Part shown: piece after piece, positions 45,009-54,178 of the stretch
Position numbering within the stretch: position 1 is the stretch's first letter
Layout of the letters: every line of letters begins with the position of its first letter
NCBI RefSeq assembly: GCF_002879855.1
Contig: NZ_PNYB01000030.1
Location: 1 to 63,918, forward strand
Length of the DNA stretch: 63,918 bases
Reading direction: 5' to 3'
Source: Trinickia soli
GTDB lineage: Bacteria; Pseudomonadota; Gammaproteobacteria; Burkholderiales; Burkholderiaceae
The notes under the pieces: model-generated
Seen by the model: the letters and a program-made list of their open reading frames with translations, nothing else
What the model was told of the DNA's origin: nothing
Databases searched by the model: none
Translations under genes and position numbers: made by a program

Positions 45009-47498
45009 TCAGGTCGCATCGATCCGTCGGCTCTTGAAGCTCACGGTTTCCTTGAAGTCCTGCACGGTGCCCACCCGGCGCAAATTCGCCCACGTCCCCT
45101 TGTAGTACGGCACGACGTTGCGGTCTGTCCACGGTGTCGTTACGTTGCCCACGATCCCGTTGAAATGCCCAAATTGCATGAACGTCTGGCCGTGCTTGAT
45201 CGCGGGCTCGAGATAGGCCATCGCGTAGGTCGAACCATAATCGTTATAGAGCTCCACGACATCGCCGGAAGCGATACCGAGCGAACGTGCGTCTTCCGGA
45301 TTGAGTTCGAGGAACGCCATCGGCACGCGTTCGCGAACGAACTCGTTGTACTGATCGTGATAAAGCGTCTGCCAGACTTCGTTCACGCGGCCGTTATTGA
45401 TCCAGAACTTGTACTTTGCCTTCTGATCGGCAACTGTCTTGGGCAGGCCCGGCCACTTCGCCGGCTTGAATTGCGCTTTGCCGTCAGAAGTGTCGAACTT
45501 GCCGTCGGTGTAGAGCATCTCGGTGCCGATCAGCTTGCCGCCTTCATACGACTTGGCCGGCAATTGAACCCCGTTGTTGCCCATCGCACGCAGCCGAGCG
45601 TACGTCACTAGATTTCCGGTCTTGCCGCCCTGACTGTCGATCGGAGCGACGCCCGGTTGTCCCGCTTGCCGGAAGCCATCGTTGAACGCGTCCTCCTCGG
45701 TCTTCCAGTCGAAGCCGGAAAACCGCGCGACCATGTCATGCTTGCCCTCGGCTTCGTACATACGCTTGAGGGTGTTCGCGATTGCCGCTGCAATCAAGCA
45801 GTCGGGCAACGCGGTGCCGGGCGGGTCCATGAAGCGCTCCGACAGACGCATGCGCCGCTCGCCGTTCATCGAGGTCAGATTCATTTCGCCCGGATGTGCA
45901 GCCGGCAACATCAGATGCGCCGCGTCGGCAAGTTTGGTCGGGTACAGGTTGATAGCGACGACAAACAACCCCCCCTTGTTTTTCACCGCGTCGTAAGCGA
46001 CATCCACGAGTTGCGCTGTCGACGCGCCACGTTGGCGCGACATCGCTTCTCGTACGATGCCGGCGCGATGCAGGATGACCGCACGATGCTCCTCCGCGTT
46101 CAAGGTCGTCTGGAACGGATTCGCCCCCCACGCTGTGTACATCATGCCCTTGCCGTGAATGATCTCCTGGTCGACGTAGATCTTCGTGTCTCCCGGATAT
46201 GGCGGGCGCGTATAGCCCTCTTGATGTCCGCCCATTCGAACGACACCGGTACCGCGGCGCCCGACGTTGTGGGTGGCCAATACGACGTCAACCAGCGCGG
46301 ATTGGATGAGGTAGTTGTCGTTTCCCCAGATGATTCCCTTTTCATAGGCGTGCATGGTCCGTGGGCGATGCCCAGACGCCTTCGGCTTGTACGCCCATTC
46401 AGCCGCCTGCTTCAGGCGCTCGACAGGCACTCCCGTGATGCGACTGGTTTCGTCCATGGAAAGACGGTTGGTCTTCAATGCATCGTCGAATCCGTTGGTG
46501 AATTGCGCGATGAATTCCTTGTCGTGCCATTCCTGATCCACGACGTATGTCAACAGGCCGTCGAAGAGCGCAATGTCGGTACCGGGCTCGATGTCCAGAT
46601 GCAATACGTTCTGTTTCCCGGCAACGCGCTCAGCGATCGCGATCGTGGTGGTGCGACGCGGGTCCACGAAGATGATCTTCGCCGCCTGAACACTCTCCCC
46701 GGGGAAGCGCTGTTTGCGCTTGTCGACTGTCTGCCCTTGCAGATTCGGCACCCAGTGGGCGAGGAAATAGTTGGTCTGTGTTTCGTAGGAGTTACACCCG
46801 ATCGCCATGATGACGTCGGCCAGTTCGGCATCCTCGTAGCTGTTGTTCAACTCACCGATGCCCATTTCACGCGTCGCATGGCACTCCGAATTGTAGGCAG
46901 GACGGTTATGGATGCGTACGAGCGGCGTCTTGAGCGCGGTGAACATCAGTTTACCTGTGCCCCAGGTATTCTCGAAGCCGCCGCCGGCGCCGCCGTGATC
47001 GAAGCAATCGAAGGCGAGCACCGAAGGGCCGGTGCTATCGAGAATCTTCTTGGTGAGGCCAGCATACAGCGCAAGCGCATCGTCCCAGCTCGTGTCCATC
47101 CATTGATCAGCCAAGTACACCCGTGGGTTTCGCAAACGCTCCTTCGCTACCCCGCCATCGGGGCTGTACATCACCTTCGCAAGCTGCCCGCCGCGCGTCG
47201 ACGACAAGCCGTGATTGACGCTGCATTGCTTGTCCGGCACGACCATGATGTTGTACCGGTGCCCATCCTTGTCGATGACCGTGTTCTGCATTGCCGGTGT
47301 CATGACTAAGGACAACGGCGGTAATTGCGTACGGAAGTCCAGCCCCAATGCGTTCTGATTGGGTGCGCGCCCACCCTCGGTGTTTTCCGGCCACTTGAAG
47401 ACGTGGTATCCACATCCGACGATACAAAAGTGGCACGTGAGATTCGTGCGCTGGGCTTGAACGGGCGGCAGCGCCACCCGATCCTTGTTGGTAGCCAT
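45009..47498 (-). CDS. aioA: Arsenite oxidase, large molybdopterin subunit
   Basis: An 829-residue DMSO-reductase-family molybdoenzyme. The N-terminal [3Fe-4S] site is C22, C25 and C29 ([12 protein letters not shown]), with three cysteines and no fourth ligand, as in AioA. Active-site patterns [15 protein letters not shown] and RMGGHQEGY contain the His/Glu/Arg residues that bind arsenite. It oxidises As(III) to As(V) in the periplasm with AioB. It has no Tat signal of its own and is exported with AioB. Full length, 12 bases after aioB. No ars, aioXSR or cytochrome genes are nearby. Confidence 0.95.
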   Translation of the reverse strand: MATNKDRVALPPVQAQRTNLTCHFCIVGCGYHVFKWPENTEGGRAPNQNALGLDFRTQLPPLSLVMTPAMQNTVIDKDGHRYNIMVVPDKQCSVNHGLSSTRGGQLAKVMYSPDGGVAKERLRNPRVYLADQWMDTSWDDALALYAGLTKKILDSTGPSVLAFDCFDHGGAGGGFENTWGTGKLMFTALKTPLVRIHNRPAYNSECHATREMGIGELNNSYEDAELADVIMAIGCNSYETQTNYFLAHWVPNLQGQTVDKRKQRFPGESVQAAKIIFVDPRRTTTIAIAERVAGKQNVLHLDIEPGTDIALFDGLLTYVVDQEWHDKEFIAQFTNGFDDALKTNRLSMDETSRITGVPVERLKQAAEWAYKPKASGHRPRTMHAYEKGIIWGNDNYLIQSALVDVVLATHNVGRRGTGVVRMGGHQEGYTRPPYPGDTKIYVDQEIIHGKGMMYTAWGANPFQTTLNAEEHRAVILHRAGIVREAMSRQRGASTAQLVDVAYDAVKNKGGLFVVAINLYPTKLADAAHLMLPAAHPGEMNLTSMNGERRMRLSERFMDPPGTALPDCLIAAAIANTLKRMYEAEGKHDMVARFSGFDWKTEEDAFNDGFRQAGQPGVAPIDSQGGKTGNLVTYARLRAMGNNGVQLPAKSYEGGKLIGTEMLYTDGKFDTSDGKAQFKPAKWPGLPKTVADQKAKYKFWINNGRVNEVWQTLYHDQYNEFVRERVPMAFLELNPEDARSLGIASGDVVELYNDYGSTYAMAYLEPAIKHGQTFMQFGHFNGIVGNVTTPWTDRNVVPYYKGTWANLRRVGTVQDFKETVSFKSRRIDAT

Positions 47499-47510
47499 GA
47501 TCGCCCCTCT

Positions 47511-48032
47511 CTACAGCAGATTGGATTGACGGCCGTAGATCAAACCGTCGACCGAGATTGCACGCACTGTGCCGTCGCTCGCGTTGTAATCGAGCACGAT
47601 GGCCGGGAGCTTCTCGGTTGCCTGACCCGAAATCATCTGACCGGATTTTTCGGCATCGAACGTGCTGAAATGGCATGGACATCTAAATTCGCGTGTGGCC
47701 GAATCGTACGAAACCGGGCAGCCCATGTGCGTGCACAACACACTGAACGCCACGATGTCGCGTTCGGGGCCGACGCCACCGGGCACGGGCGTGCCCATCT
47801 TAACCACGGCGCACGGCGACGAGGCATCTGGAAAAGTGAACGCGAACGGGGCGTTCTCTCGTAATTGAGCAGTATGTGCGATCACCTTTGGGGTGTAGGG
47901 CAAAGTCGTTCGACCAGCATCGGTTCGGGCTGCTTGAGCTGCTTGAGCGGCCGGAGTGCCTGCGACGGTGACGGTGGCTCCGGCGGCCGCACCACCAGTG
48001 AGCTTGAGAAATTGCCTGCGGCTAAGACTCAT
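47511..48032 (-). CDS. aioB: Arsenite oxidase, Rieske subunit
   Basis: A 173-residue Rieske protein with a Tat signal (SRRQFLKLTGGAAAG) and [2Fe-2S] ligands in CTHMGCPV and CPCHFS. It accepts electrons from AioA and passes them to a c-type cytochrome or azurin. GGAGGAG precedes the ATG. First gene of the aioBA pair. Confidence 0.95.
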   Translation of the reverse strand: MSLSRRQFLKLTGGAAAGATVTVAGTPAAQAAQAARTDAGRTTLPYTPKVIAHTAQLRENAPFAFTFPDASSPCAVVKMGTPVPGGVGPERDIVAFSVLCTHMGCPVSYDSATREFRCPCHFSTFDAEKSGQMISGQATEKLPAIVLDYNASDGTVRAISVDGLIYGRQSNLL

Positions 48033-48056
48033 AGTCTCCTCCGTTATGAGTTGTGA

Positions 48057-48398
48057 GGGAGCGAATTGATTGGATTTGTGTGTGGATTGATGTCGTTCGC
48101 TCGAATGACTTGTGATCGCACTGCCGAATGGGTACGGCGCACAATTTTTATATTTCTTGAAGTATTGATACGGGTTTAGGGCAAACCTTTCGGTATTTCA
48201 AGCGTGCTGAAAGGCGAATCGTGTGCTCGCGGGTTTACCGGTAGCGAACTCCGGCGGCGGTAGGCAGGATCCAGCGAAGGCTTACAGCGCTCAGAATAGA
48301 AATCTCGTAGTCACGCAACTGTCTGAGCTTCCTTGGGAGTCTCGCCTTTCGGGAGGTCGTGTCCGGCGTCGACCGAAAGCCAAGAAAGAAGAAATGTT
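48057..48398. other. Upstream region of aioBA
   Basis: About 340 AT-richer bases between aioB and the dehydrogenase remnant. I looked for the sigma-54 type TGGCAC-N5-TTGC promoter seen before many aio operons and found no good match. No AioR, AioS or AioX gene is adjacent. Confidence 0.4.
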
Positions 48399-48646
48399 CA
48401 AGGTGCCCAATCAGTTGCACACGGCTTCGATCTATCACTCGCGGTTCGAAACATCCGCACCGATTCGCGATAAGGAAACACGTCGGAGATCAGTTGCTTG
48501 ACGTCGAGGAGCCCCTTGTTCAACAGCTCGACGGCAACCGCGAATTCGGCACGAATGCGCACGAGCAACTGATTGGCTTCGGGTTCCGGAGTCGGAGCGT
48601 CCTCGATGCGCAGATCCAGCGGCGCGTGAATGACGAGTGCATGCAC
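48399..48646 (-). pseudogene. Zinc alcohol dehydrogenase (L-idonate 5-dehydrogenase-like) reduced to its two ends
   Basis: From a GTG at 48646 (AGGAAA upstream) the frame reads VHALVIHAPLDLRIEDAPTP, the start of an IdnD-type dehydrogenase. It then jumps after LLVRIRA to EFAVAVELLNKGLLDVKQLI, near the C-terminus of the same family. Zinc ligands and the Rossmann fold (about 250 residues) are gone. Near the end a frameshift displaces the DRSRVQL tail. Clearly non-functional. Confidence 0.75.
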
Positions 48647-48679
48647 GGTGATTTTCCTGTATGGAGAGGGAGCGGGCAT

Positions 48680-48787
48680 GAACTGGGGCGTCCGAGCATT
48701 GCGGCTTATACCCGCGAGTCGAGTAAAGGAGCGGTGAAGATGCTGACCAAGGGCGTGGCGATCGACTGGGGGCAGCATGGCATCCAG
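48680..48787 (+). pseudogene. Second fragment of a gluconate 5-dehydrogenase-like SDR
   Basis: ELGRPSIAAYTRESSKGAVK followed by MLTKGVAIDWGQHGIQ corresponds to the catalytic YxxxK region of IdnO-type SDRs, with the Tyr-Lys spacing disturbed (Y-T-R-E-S-S-K). Sequence before and after is unrelated. It continues approximately where the fragment at 24460-24696 ends, about 30 residues further along the protein. It is back to back with the IdnD-like remnant. Confidence 0.65.
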
Positions 48788-48976
48788 AGGCTTGGCCCGA
48801 CAACGGACATGCCCCGGCGCGACCGTGTGCTTCATATGATGTTTCCGGTCACGCAGCAGTTCTGCGGCATGTGCTCGCGGCCGAGCGGTGGCCATTGGAC
48901 ATCAATACGCGGATGGGCAACAATCGACGAAGCTGCACGGGGGGAGCTGACACGCCCCCTACGTCGGTGATTCAAG

Positions 48977-49002
48977 AAAGGAGCGCATCAAAGGAGCGCA
49001 TC
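48977..49002 (+). repeat. Tandem 13-bp repeat containing duplicated ribosome-binding site
   Basis: AAAGGAGCGCATC occurs twice without a gap, ending directly at the ATG at 49003. Each copy contains a Shine-Dalgarno AAAGGAG; the second is correctly spaced. It is probably a recent slip duplication. Confidence 0.8.
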
Positions 49003-49734
49003 ATGGCGACCCCATCCTTTTCTAGCGATACAACGATTGACGAGATTGCGGACCGCATCTATCGCATTTCCACTCCGGTCGAGATTCCCGGCGGGGGGGG
49101 ATTCTCGTTCAATCAGTACCTCATCGATGACGACGAGCCGTTGTTGTTTCATACCGGCCTGCGCAAGATGTTCCCTGTCGTCGCGGATGCGGTCGCGCGG
49201 ATCGTGGCACTCGATCGTCTGCGCTATGTCGGTTTCTCGCATTTCGAGGCCGACGAATGCGGCGCGCTCAATGCGTTTCTCGCGGTAGCGCCGCGTGCGG
49301 AGCCACTGTGCGGCCAGATCGCGGCCATGGTCTCGGTGAGTGATTATGCCGACCGGCCGCCACGCGCGCTCGATGATGGCGAGACAGTCTCGCTTGGACG
49401 GCACAGTGTGCGCTGGCTGTATACACCGCATCTACCACACGCGTGGGAATGCGGCTTCCTCATGGAAACTACGTCGGCAACGCTGCTCTGCGGCGACTTG
49501 TTTACCCAAGGCGGTTCGCATCTCCCGCCGCTCACCGAGAGCGATATCCTCGAACCGAGCGAGGCATTCCGTCGCGAGATGGACTACTTCTCACACACCA
49601 GGAACGCCCGCGTAATGCTGGAGCGCCTCGCTGCACTGAAGCCGACGACGCTTGCCTGCATGCATGGTAGCGCTTGGCGTGGTGACGGCGCGGCCCTGCT
49701 GCGCGGACTCGCCGACAGCGTGGAGCGCGGCTAA
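49003..49734 (+). CDS. MBL-fold protein of the oxygen-binding di-iron (ODP) type
   Basis: A 243-residue metallo-beta-lactamase-fold protein. The metal-binding motif is HFEADECG (H-x-E-x-D-E, the flavodiiron/ODP form rather than HxHxDH), with later ligands in LPHAWECG, CGDLFTQGG and CMHGSAW. It lacks a flavodoxin domain. Likely a di-iron O2 sensor or a reductase-type protein; exact role unknown. The start is preceded by two tandem copies of AAAGGAGCGCATC. It lies 60 bases before the NTF2-like gene. Confidence 0.85.
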   Translation: MATPSFSSDTTIDEIADRIYRISTPVEIPGGGGFSFNQYLIDDDEPLLFHTGLRKMFPVVADAVARIVALDRLRYVGFSHFEADECGALNAFLAVAPRAEPLCGQIAAMVSVSDYADRPPRALDDGETVSLGRHSVRWLYTPHLPHAWECGFLMETTSATLLCGDLFTQGGSHLPPLTESDILEPSEAFRREMDYFSHTRNARVMLERLAALKPTTLACMHGSAWRGDGAALLRGLADSVERG

Positions 49735-49794
49735 GCTCAGCGCGGAGGCTCGTTCACAACGACAACGACAACGACAGCAACCACGACACCCACG

Positions 49795-50271
49795 ATGACT
49801 CATCCCAACGCCGAGTTGATTCAACGCTTTTACGACGCTTTTCAGCGGCGCGACGCCATCGCGATGGTTGCCTGCTATGCCGACGACGTCGTGTTCAGCG
49901 ATCCCGTATTCGGTGAACTGCGCGGTGAGGCCGCACGCGACATGTGGCGCATGCTGGTGCAGCGCGCGCAAGCGTTTTCCTTGACGTTTGCGGATGTCGA
50001 CGCGAACGATCAGACCGGGCGGGCGCAGTGGATCGCGCGCTATCTGTTCAGTCAGACCGGCCGCACGGTGGAGAACCGGATCGAGGCGCGCTTCGCGTTT
50101 CGTGACGGGCGCATTGTCCAGCATCGCGACAGCTTCGATTTGTGGCGCTGGGCGCGCCAAGCGCTCGGCCCGAAGGGGGCATTGCTCGGCTGGACACCTT
50201 TCGTGCAGCGCGCAATCCGAGCGCAAGCGCGCAGAAGTCTCGATGCGTATCGCGCTAGTCCGCCGCTTTAA
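49795..50271 (+). CDS. NTF2-like (SnoaL) protein
   Basis: A 158-residue protein whose first 125 residues match the SnoaL-like NTF2 fold: AELIQRFYDAFQRRDAIAMV, YADDVVFSDPVFGEL, and RFAFRDGRIVQHRDSFDLW near the end. This is the ketosteroid isomerase/limonene epoxide hydrolase superfamily. It follows the MBL gene on the same strand; the spacer contains short CAACGA repeats. Function unknown. Confidence 0.85.
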   Translation: MTHPNAELIQRFYDAFQRRDAIAMVACYADDVVFSDPVFGELRGEAARDMWRMLVQRAQAFSLTFADVDANDQTGRAQWIARYLFSQTGRTVENRIEARFAFRDGRIVQHRDSFDLWRWARQALGPKGALLGWTPFVQRAIRAQARRSLDAYRASPPL

Positions 50272-50280
50272 AACGCGACC

Positions 50281-50604
50281 TCATCGCGTCCCTTCAAGCC
50301 AGAGCAGCTGCCGCGCTTCATCCGGTGCGGCAACCTCGATTCCGAGTTCCTCCAGGATGCGCCGGATCTTGCGCACCTGCTCGGCATTCGACTTTGCTTT
50401 TTCCCCGGCACCAAGATACAGGCTGTCCTCCAGGCCGACTCGCCCATGCGAGCTCATCACGGCGCCATAGGTAAGGACCGAAGCGCGACTGCGCACCAGC
50501 GTGGCCAACATTGCCATTGGCGTAGCCATACGCCGCGCGCATGCGCAACCAAGGGACGCGCGCCAACCCCCGTCTCGGCCCCAAATTTTGATGTTGCACG
50601 GCAC
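50281..50604 (-). pseudogene. C-terminal fragment of a BKACE (3-keto-5-aminohexanoate cleavage) enzyme
   Basis: The last ~55 residues (HGRVGLEDSLYLG, AKSNAEQVRKIRRILEELGIE) match the C-terminus of DUF849/beta-keto acid cleavage enzymes. The preceding ~50 residues of the frame do not align well, and the barrel with its zinc ligands is missing. Remnant of a gene of about 900 bases. Confidence 0.75.
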
Positions 50605-50653
50605 ATAAAACTTCCGTATAAACCATCCATGTAGATGGTATCAGGATGGTTCG

Positions 50654-51079
50654 ATGAAGAAATCGACGTTACCCGACACGATGCGCACCAAAGGTGGCGA
50701 CTCGGAAAAAATCACGATCAACCTGGGTCCCGTCGACCTTGGGCAGATCGATCTGCTCGTCGAGGAAGGCTTTTATTCGAACCGGACCGACCTGATCCGC
50801 ACGGCGATTCGAAACCAGCTCGCGCTGCACGCGCATGTCGTTCAGGAAACCATTACGCGACGCGCGCTGGTGCTCGGGCTGCAGCATTTTTCCAGGCAGG
50901 ATCTGGAGACGGTGCAGGCTGCGCACGAGCGCCTGAACATTCAGGTGCTGGGGCTGGCCAGTATCGCCGCCGACGTCTCACCGGAACTCGCGCTCGCGAC
51001 CATCGAAAGCGTGGTGGTGCTGGGCGCATTTCACGCTTCGCCTGCCGTCAAGACGGCACTCGCCGGCAGAATCCGCTAG
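50654..51079 (+). CDS. Ribbon-helix-helix (CopG-like) regulator
   Basis: A 141-residue protein with an N-terminal RHH domain: strand KITINLGPVDLGQIDLL and helices EEGFYSNRTDLIRTAIRNQL. A helical C-terminal region follows. The promoter region holds ATGGT repeats (around 50620-50650) that could be its operator. It lies 36 bases before the PHA depolymerase gene, so it probably regulates that pair. Confidence 0.87.
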   Translation: MKKSTLPDTMRTKGGDSEKITINLGPVDLGQIDLLVEEGFYSNRTDLIRTAIRNQLALHAHVVQETITRRALVLGLQHFSRQDLETVQAAHERLNIQVLGLASIAADVSPELALATIESVVVLGAFHASPAVKTALAGRIR

Positions 51080-51115
51080 CCGCGCGACGCCCAACCCGCT
51101 AACCGGACAAATGAC

Positions 51116-52213
51116 ATGAAACTGAACGAGGGCTTCCTGAACTCAATGCAGGAAGCGATGACGGTGCTGCGTACCCGCGGCCCTGCCGAAGCGACAGAAG
51201 TCATACAACGCGCGCTGCGAGGCGAGACGGCTGGTGCGGCGAACGAAACCGTGTGGCATGACAAGTTGCCGGGACCCATTCCCTTCCCGTTTGCCGAGGC
51301 AAAGACGAAGGAAGCCGCCCCGTATACGGCAAGGGACGCAGGCATCGACGTGGAGGATCGCGGACATTTCGGCACTCACGCGTATTCGAATGCCGCTGGC
51401 AGCCGTCAATATCGGCTCTATGTGCCAGCGGGGGCCGCCGGCGAGCCGCTGCCGCTGCCGCTGATTGTGATGCTGCACGGCTGCACGCAGGACGCCGACG
51501 ACTTCGCAGCCGGCACGCAGATGAACGCACTTGCCGAGTCGCATCGATGCCTCGTTGCTTATCCGGTGCAGCCGCGGCGGGCCAATCCGTCGAAGTGCTG
51601 GAACTGGTTCAAGCCTGACGATCAGCATCGCGAGCGCGGCGAGCCGTCATTGATCGCAGGCATCACGCGCGAGATCATCGCCGCCCACAACGTTGATTCT
51701 GCGCGCGTGTACGTCGCCGGCATGTCCGCGGGGGGCGCAATGGCAGCGATCATGATCGCCGAGTATCCCGAGTTGTATGCTGCGGCCGGAATTCATTCCG
51801 GTCTCGCAGCGCGCTGCGCGCAGGATGTACCGTCGGCGCTGGCGGCGATGAAAGGCGGCAAACGTTCCAAGGCACAGCGCGCCAGTACGGACGCACCGCA
51901 ACGGCCCGTGATCGTCTTTCACGGTGATGCTGATGCCACCGTGCATATATCGAATGCCATGCATATCGTGAATGGCTTCGATGTACAGGTGGACGTCGGC
52001 AGCGAAGCACGTCGGACCGACGCAGGCCGACGCGGATGTACCGTCGCGCGGCTGGTTTCCGGCGACGGTATCGATGCTGAGTTATGGACAATTCATGGCG
52101 CGGCGCACGCGTGGGCGGGCGGCAATGCAGGAGGCAGTTACACGGATCCCGCCGGTCCTGATGCGAGTGCCGAAATGCTGCGCTTCTTTCTTGAGCATCC
52201 GCAACGGCGATAA
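51116..52213 (+). CDS. Polyhydroxyalkanoate depolymerase/esterase (PHB depolymerase family)
   Basis: A 365-residue alpha/beta hydrolase of the PHB depolymerase/feruloyl esterase type: oxyanion region MLHGCTQDADDFAAGTQMN, lipase box AGMSAGGAMA, Asp in FHGDADATVH, His in GAAHAW. Although the catalytic domain is that of extracellular type 1 enzymes, no signal peptide is visible (MKLNEGFLNSMQEA), so it is probably intracellular. It likely breaks down stored PHB or oligomers. Follows the RHH regulator. Confidence 0.9.
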   Translation: MKLNEGFLNSMQEAMTVLRTRGPAEATEVIQRALRGETAGAANETVWHDKLPGPIPFPFAEAKTKEAAPYTARDAGIDVEDRGHFGTHAYSNAAGSRQYRLYVPAGAAGEPLPLPLIVMLHGCTQDADDFAAGTQMNALAESHRCLVAYPVQPRRANPSKCWNWFKPDDQHRERGEPSLIAGITREIIAAHNVDSARVYVAGMSAGGAMAAIMIAEYPELYAAAGIHSGLAARCAQDVPSALAAMKGGKRSKAQRASTDAPQRPVIVFHGDADATVHISNAMHIVNGFDVQVDVGSEARRTDAGRRGCTVARLVSGDGIDAELWTIHGAAHAWAGGNAGGSYTDPAGPDASAEMLRFFLEHPQRR

Positions 52214-52293
52214 TGCGCTCCGCGCCTGTGCTTATATAAAAGCGCAACGGTATCGTTGGGGGTCGTTGAAGGCGTCGAGCAATTGGTGCTTCC

Positions 52294-52620
52294 TTGTGTT
52301 GTGCACTTTATTGCCTGACGGCGGCGGGTATCCTTGAAAACAAGTCTGCTGCCGATGCCGTACGGGCCGCAGAAGACGAATTGCTGGAACGCTACGCTAC
52401 CATTGCGGAAGAAGCCGAATTGAAAATCGCGTTGGATTGTCGCTTCGACGCGCCGGAGGGATCTGGTTACCAGAAGCGGACGCTAGACGGTGCGGTTCAG
52501 ATCTCTGACAATTTCAGGCGACTGAGTGATGCCGAAAGGGGGTACTTTGACGGACACGAAAGATACTTTGCCGACGGATGCTTGTCGCGTCGTGCGGCAG
52601 TTGAAAGTATTCCAAGGTGA
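52294..52620 (+). CDS. Doubtful short ORF
   Basis: A 108-codon frame whose middle (AADAVRAAEDELLERYATIAEEAELKIALD) looks protein-like and acidic. It has no clear ribosome site, and its end overlaps the next gene by about 90 bases in another frame. It could be a decayed gene whose start was lost, or chance. No family recognised. Confidence 0.25.
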   Translation: MCCALYCLTAAGILENKSAADAVRAAEDELLERYATIAEEAELKIALDCRFDAPEGSGYQKRTLDGAVQISDNFRRLSDAERGYFDGHERYFADGCLSRRAAVESIPR

Positions 52621-53224
52621 ATTGGCCTTTTTCGACATCGAGCAGGCTCCTGAAGATCCATTGCTGTTGTTCGATCAATGGTTTCGCGATGCCGTTAAGC
52701 ACGGTGCCATAGAACCGCACGCGATGACGCTTTCGACGATCGACGAGGAAGGTTGGCCGTCATCGAGGACCTTGATTTTGAAAGACTTCGACAGGCAAGG
52801 GTTGTATTTCGCCAGCAGTGCGAACAGCAGAAAAGGCGCTGAGCTTGCATCGTTGCCTCGCGCGGCTTTAAATTTCTACTGGCGAGAGTTTGGGCGGCAA
52901 ATTCGGGTTCGTGGCACCGTCACTCCATGCGATCCGCAACGTAGCGTTGCCGATTTTCGGGCGCGGTCTGCCGAGGCGCGCGCTGAGTCGTTATTGGGAA
53001 AGCAAAGCCAACCACTCGAATCATGGAGCGATTGGGAAGAAGCAATTGAGCTTGCTCGCCAACGTCAGGAGGAAGACCCGTCGCTGGTAGCTGCGGACTG
53101 GACGCTGTACTTGGTCGAGCCGATAGAGATTGAATTTTGGCAAGCTGACCGCAATCGCAAGCATGCTCGGCTCAAGTATGCGCGGATGGCCTCGACTTGG
53201 TCGAAGCAGATGCTCTGGCCTTGA
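52529..53224 (+). CDS. Pyridoxamine 5'-phosphate oxidase family protein (PdxH-like)
   Basis: A 231-residue (or 225-residue) FMN-binding split-barrel protein: FMN-contacting AMTLSTIDEEGWPSSRTLILK and FYWREFGRQIRVRG, and a C-terminal EFWQADRNRKHARLKY corresponding to the FWQG-R-H-R motif of PdxH. It oxidises pyridoxamine or pyridoxine phosphate to PLP. The C-terminus differs from standard PdxH (ends QMLWP), so a divergent paralogue is possible. A TTG at 52547 behind GGGGG is an alternative start. Confidence 0.83.
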   Translation: MPKGGTLTDTKDTLPTDACRVVRQLKVFQGELAFFDIEQAPEDPLLLFDQWFRDAVKHGAIEPHAMTLSTIDEEGWPSSRTLILKDFDRQGLYFASSANSRKGAELASLPRAALNFYWREFGRQIRVRGTVTPCDPQRSVADFRARSAEARAESLLGKQSQPLESWSDWEEAIELARQRQEEDPSLVAADWTLYLVEPIEIEFWQADRNRKHARLKYARMASTWSKQMLWP

Positions 53225-53397
53225 GAAGTGCTCTGTCGCGCTCACCAGCCCGGAAGAACTCTCCGGCGTCGAATGCGAGAAAGACCTCTCGGAACACCGG
53301 CGGCCATGTATCGCGTTGATCTACTACTGAGTACCAAGGCGACCAATTCATTTGAATCGAAACAGTTCACGCAAAAAGCGGGGCACGAGTGGCGGTG

Positions 53398-54015
53398 ATG
53401 TCTATCAACGTAAGCGGTACGGAAGGCTACGAAGACAGCGCTGAATCGCTCATCGAGCAATGGCAAGACATTTCGTTTGCGGAACATCATGAGCCCATCA
53501 CGCATCTCATTCCGACGCGCCCGGCTAGCATTCTCGACGTTGGGGCCGGTATCGGAACCGACGCCGCTGCTTTAGCGGCGATGGGGCATACAGTCGTAGC
53601 GGTAGAACCGGTGGACGCGTTGCGCGTTGCCGGATCCAGGCAGCATCCCCCCCGGATCGAATGGCTGGACGATAGCCTGCCGGATCTCGCGATCCTGCGC
53701 TCAAAACGAAAAGAATTTGACTTTGCGATGCTGTCGGCCGTTTGGATGCACCTTGACGAAACCGAGCGTCATCGGGCGATGCCGATCGTCAGCGCTCTGC
53801 TGCGCGACGGCGCCATGCTGGTCATGTCCTTACGTCACGGCATGGTTCCGAAAGGGCGACGGATGTTCGATGTTTCGGCGGAAGAGACCATTCAACTTGC
53901 AAGCGCTTATCGTTTGCGAACTGTGCTGAACGTCGAGACCGAATCCATCCAGCACGGAAATCGGCGCATGGGCGTGACATGGACCCAACTGGCCTTCGTC
54001 AAAGACGGCACCTAA
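53398..54015 (+). CDS. SAM-dependent methyltransferase
   Basis: A 205-residue class I methyltransferase: motif I ILDVGAGIGTDAAALAAMG, acidic motif VVAVEPVDALR, and the later FDFAMLSAVWMHLDE. Substrate unknown. The ATG at 53398 lies after a weak GGCGGTG. Part of this gene (172 bases) is duplicated as a fragment at 44696-44867. Confidence 0.9.
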   Translation: MSINVSGTEGYEDSAESLIEQWQDISFAEHHEPITHLIPTRPASILDVGAGIGTDAAALAAMGHTVVAVEPVDALRVAGSRQHPPRIEWLDDSLPDLAILRSKRKEFDFAMLSAVWMHLDETERHRAMPIVSALLRDGAMLVMSLRHGMVPKGRRMFDVSAEETIQLASAYRLRTVLNVETESIQHGNRRMGVTWTQLAFVKDGT

Positions 54016-54178
54016 GGGCTAGTCTTGGCCGGCATCAGGCGAAAGATGGCCGGAAGCAGTCCTTTGTTGCGGGGTCCGGATAACAGGCATTCAGCGGCGC
54101 GGCGAGTCAGACAATAATCAGGAGCCGTGACGTCGGGGACGACGGTATGATCCCACTTCGAATCCGCTCGATTTCAGC

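Noticed and set aside
45657-47309. 550-codon open frame antisense to aioA
   Set aside because: Shadow of the well-supported molybdoenzyme gene; no recognisable domains.
48359-48970. 203-codon plus-strand frame as a single protein
   Set aside because: Only a 36-residue internal part matches an SDR; the rest is complement of the IdnD-like remnant or unrelated sequence.
49745-49790. CAACGA-type short repeats as a CRISPR or regulatory array
   Set aside because: Imperfect microsatellite-like sequence in a 60-base spacer; no spacers or conserved repeat unit.
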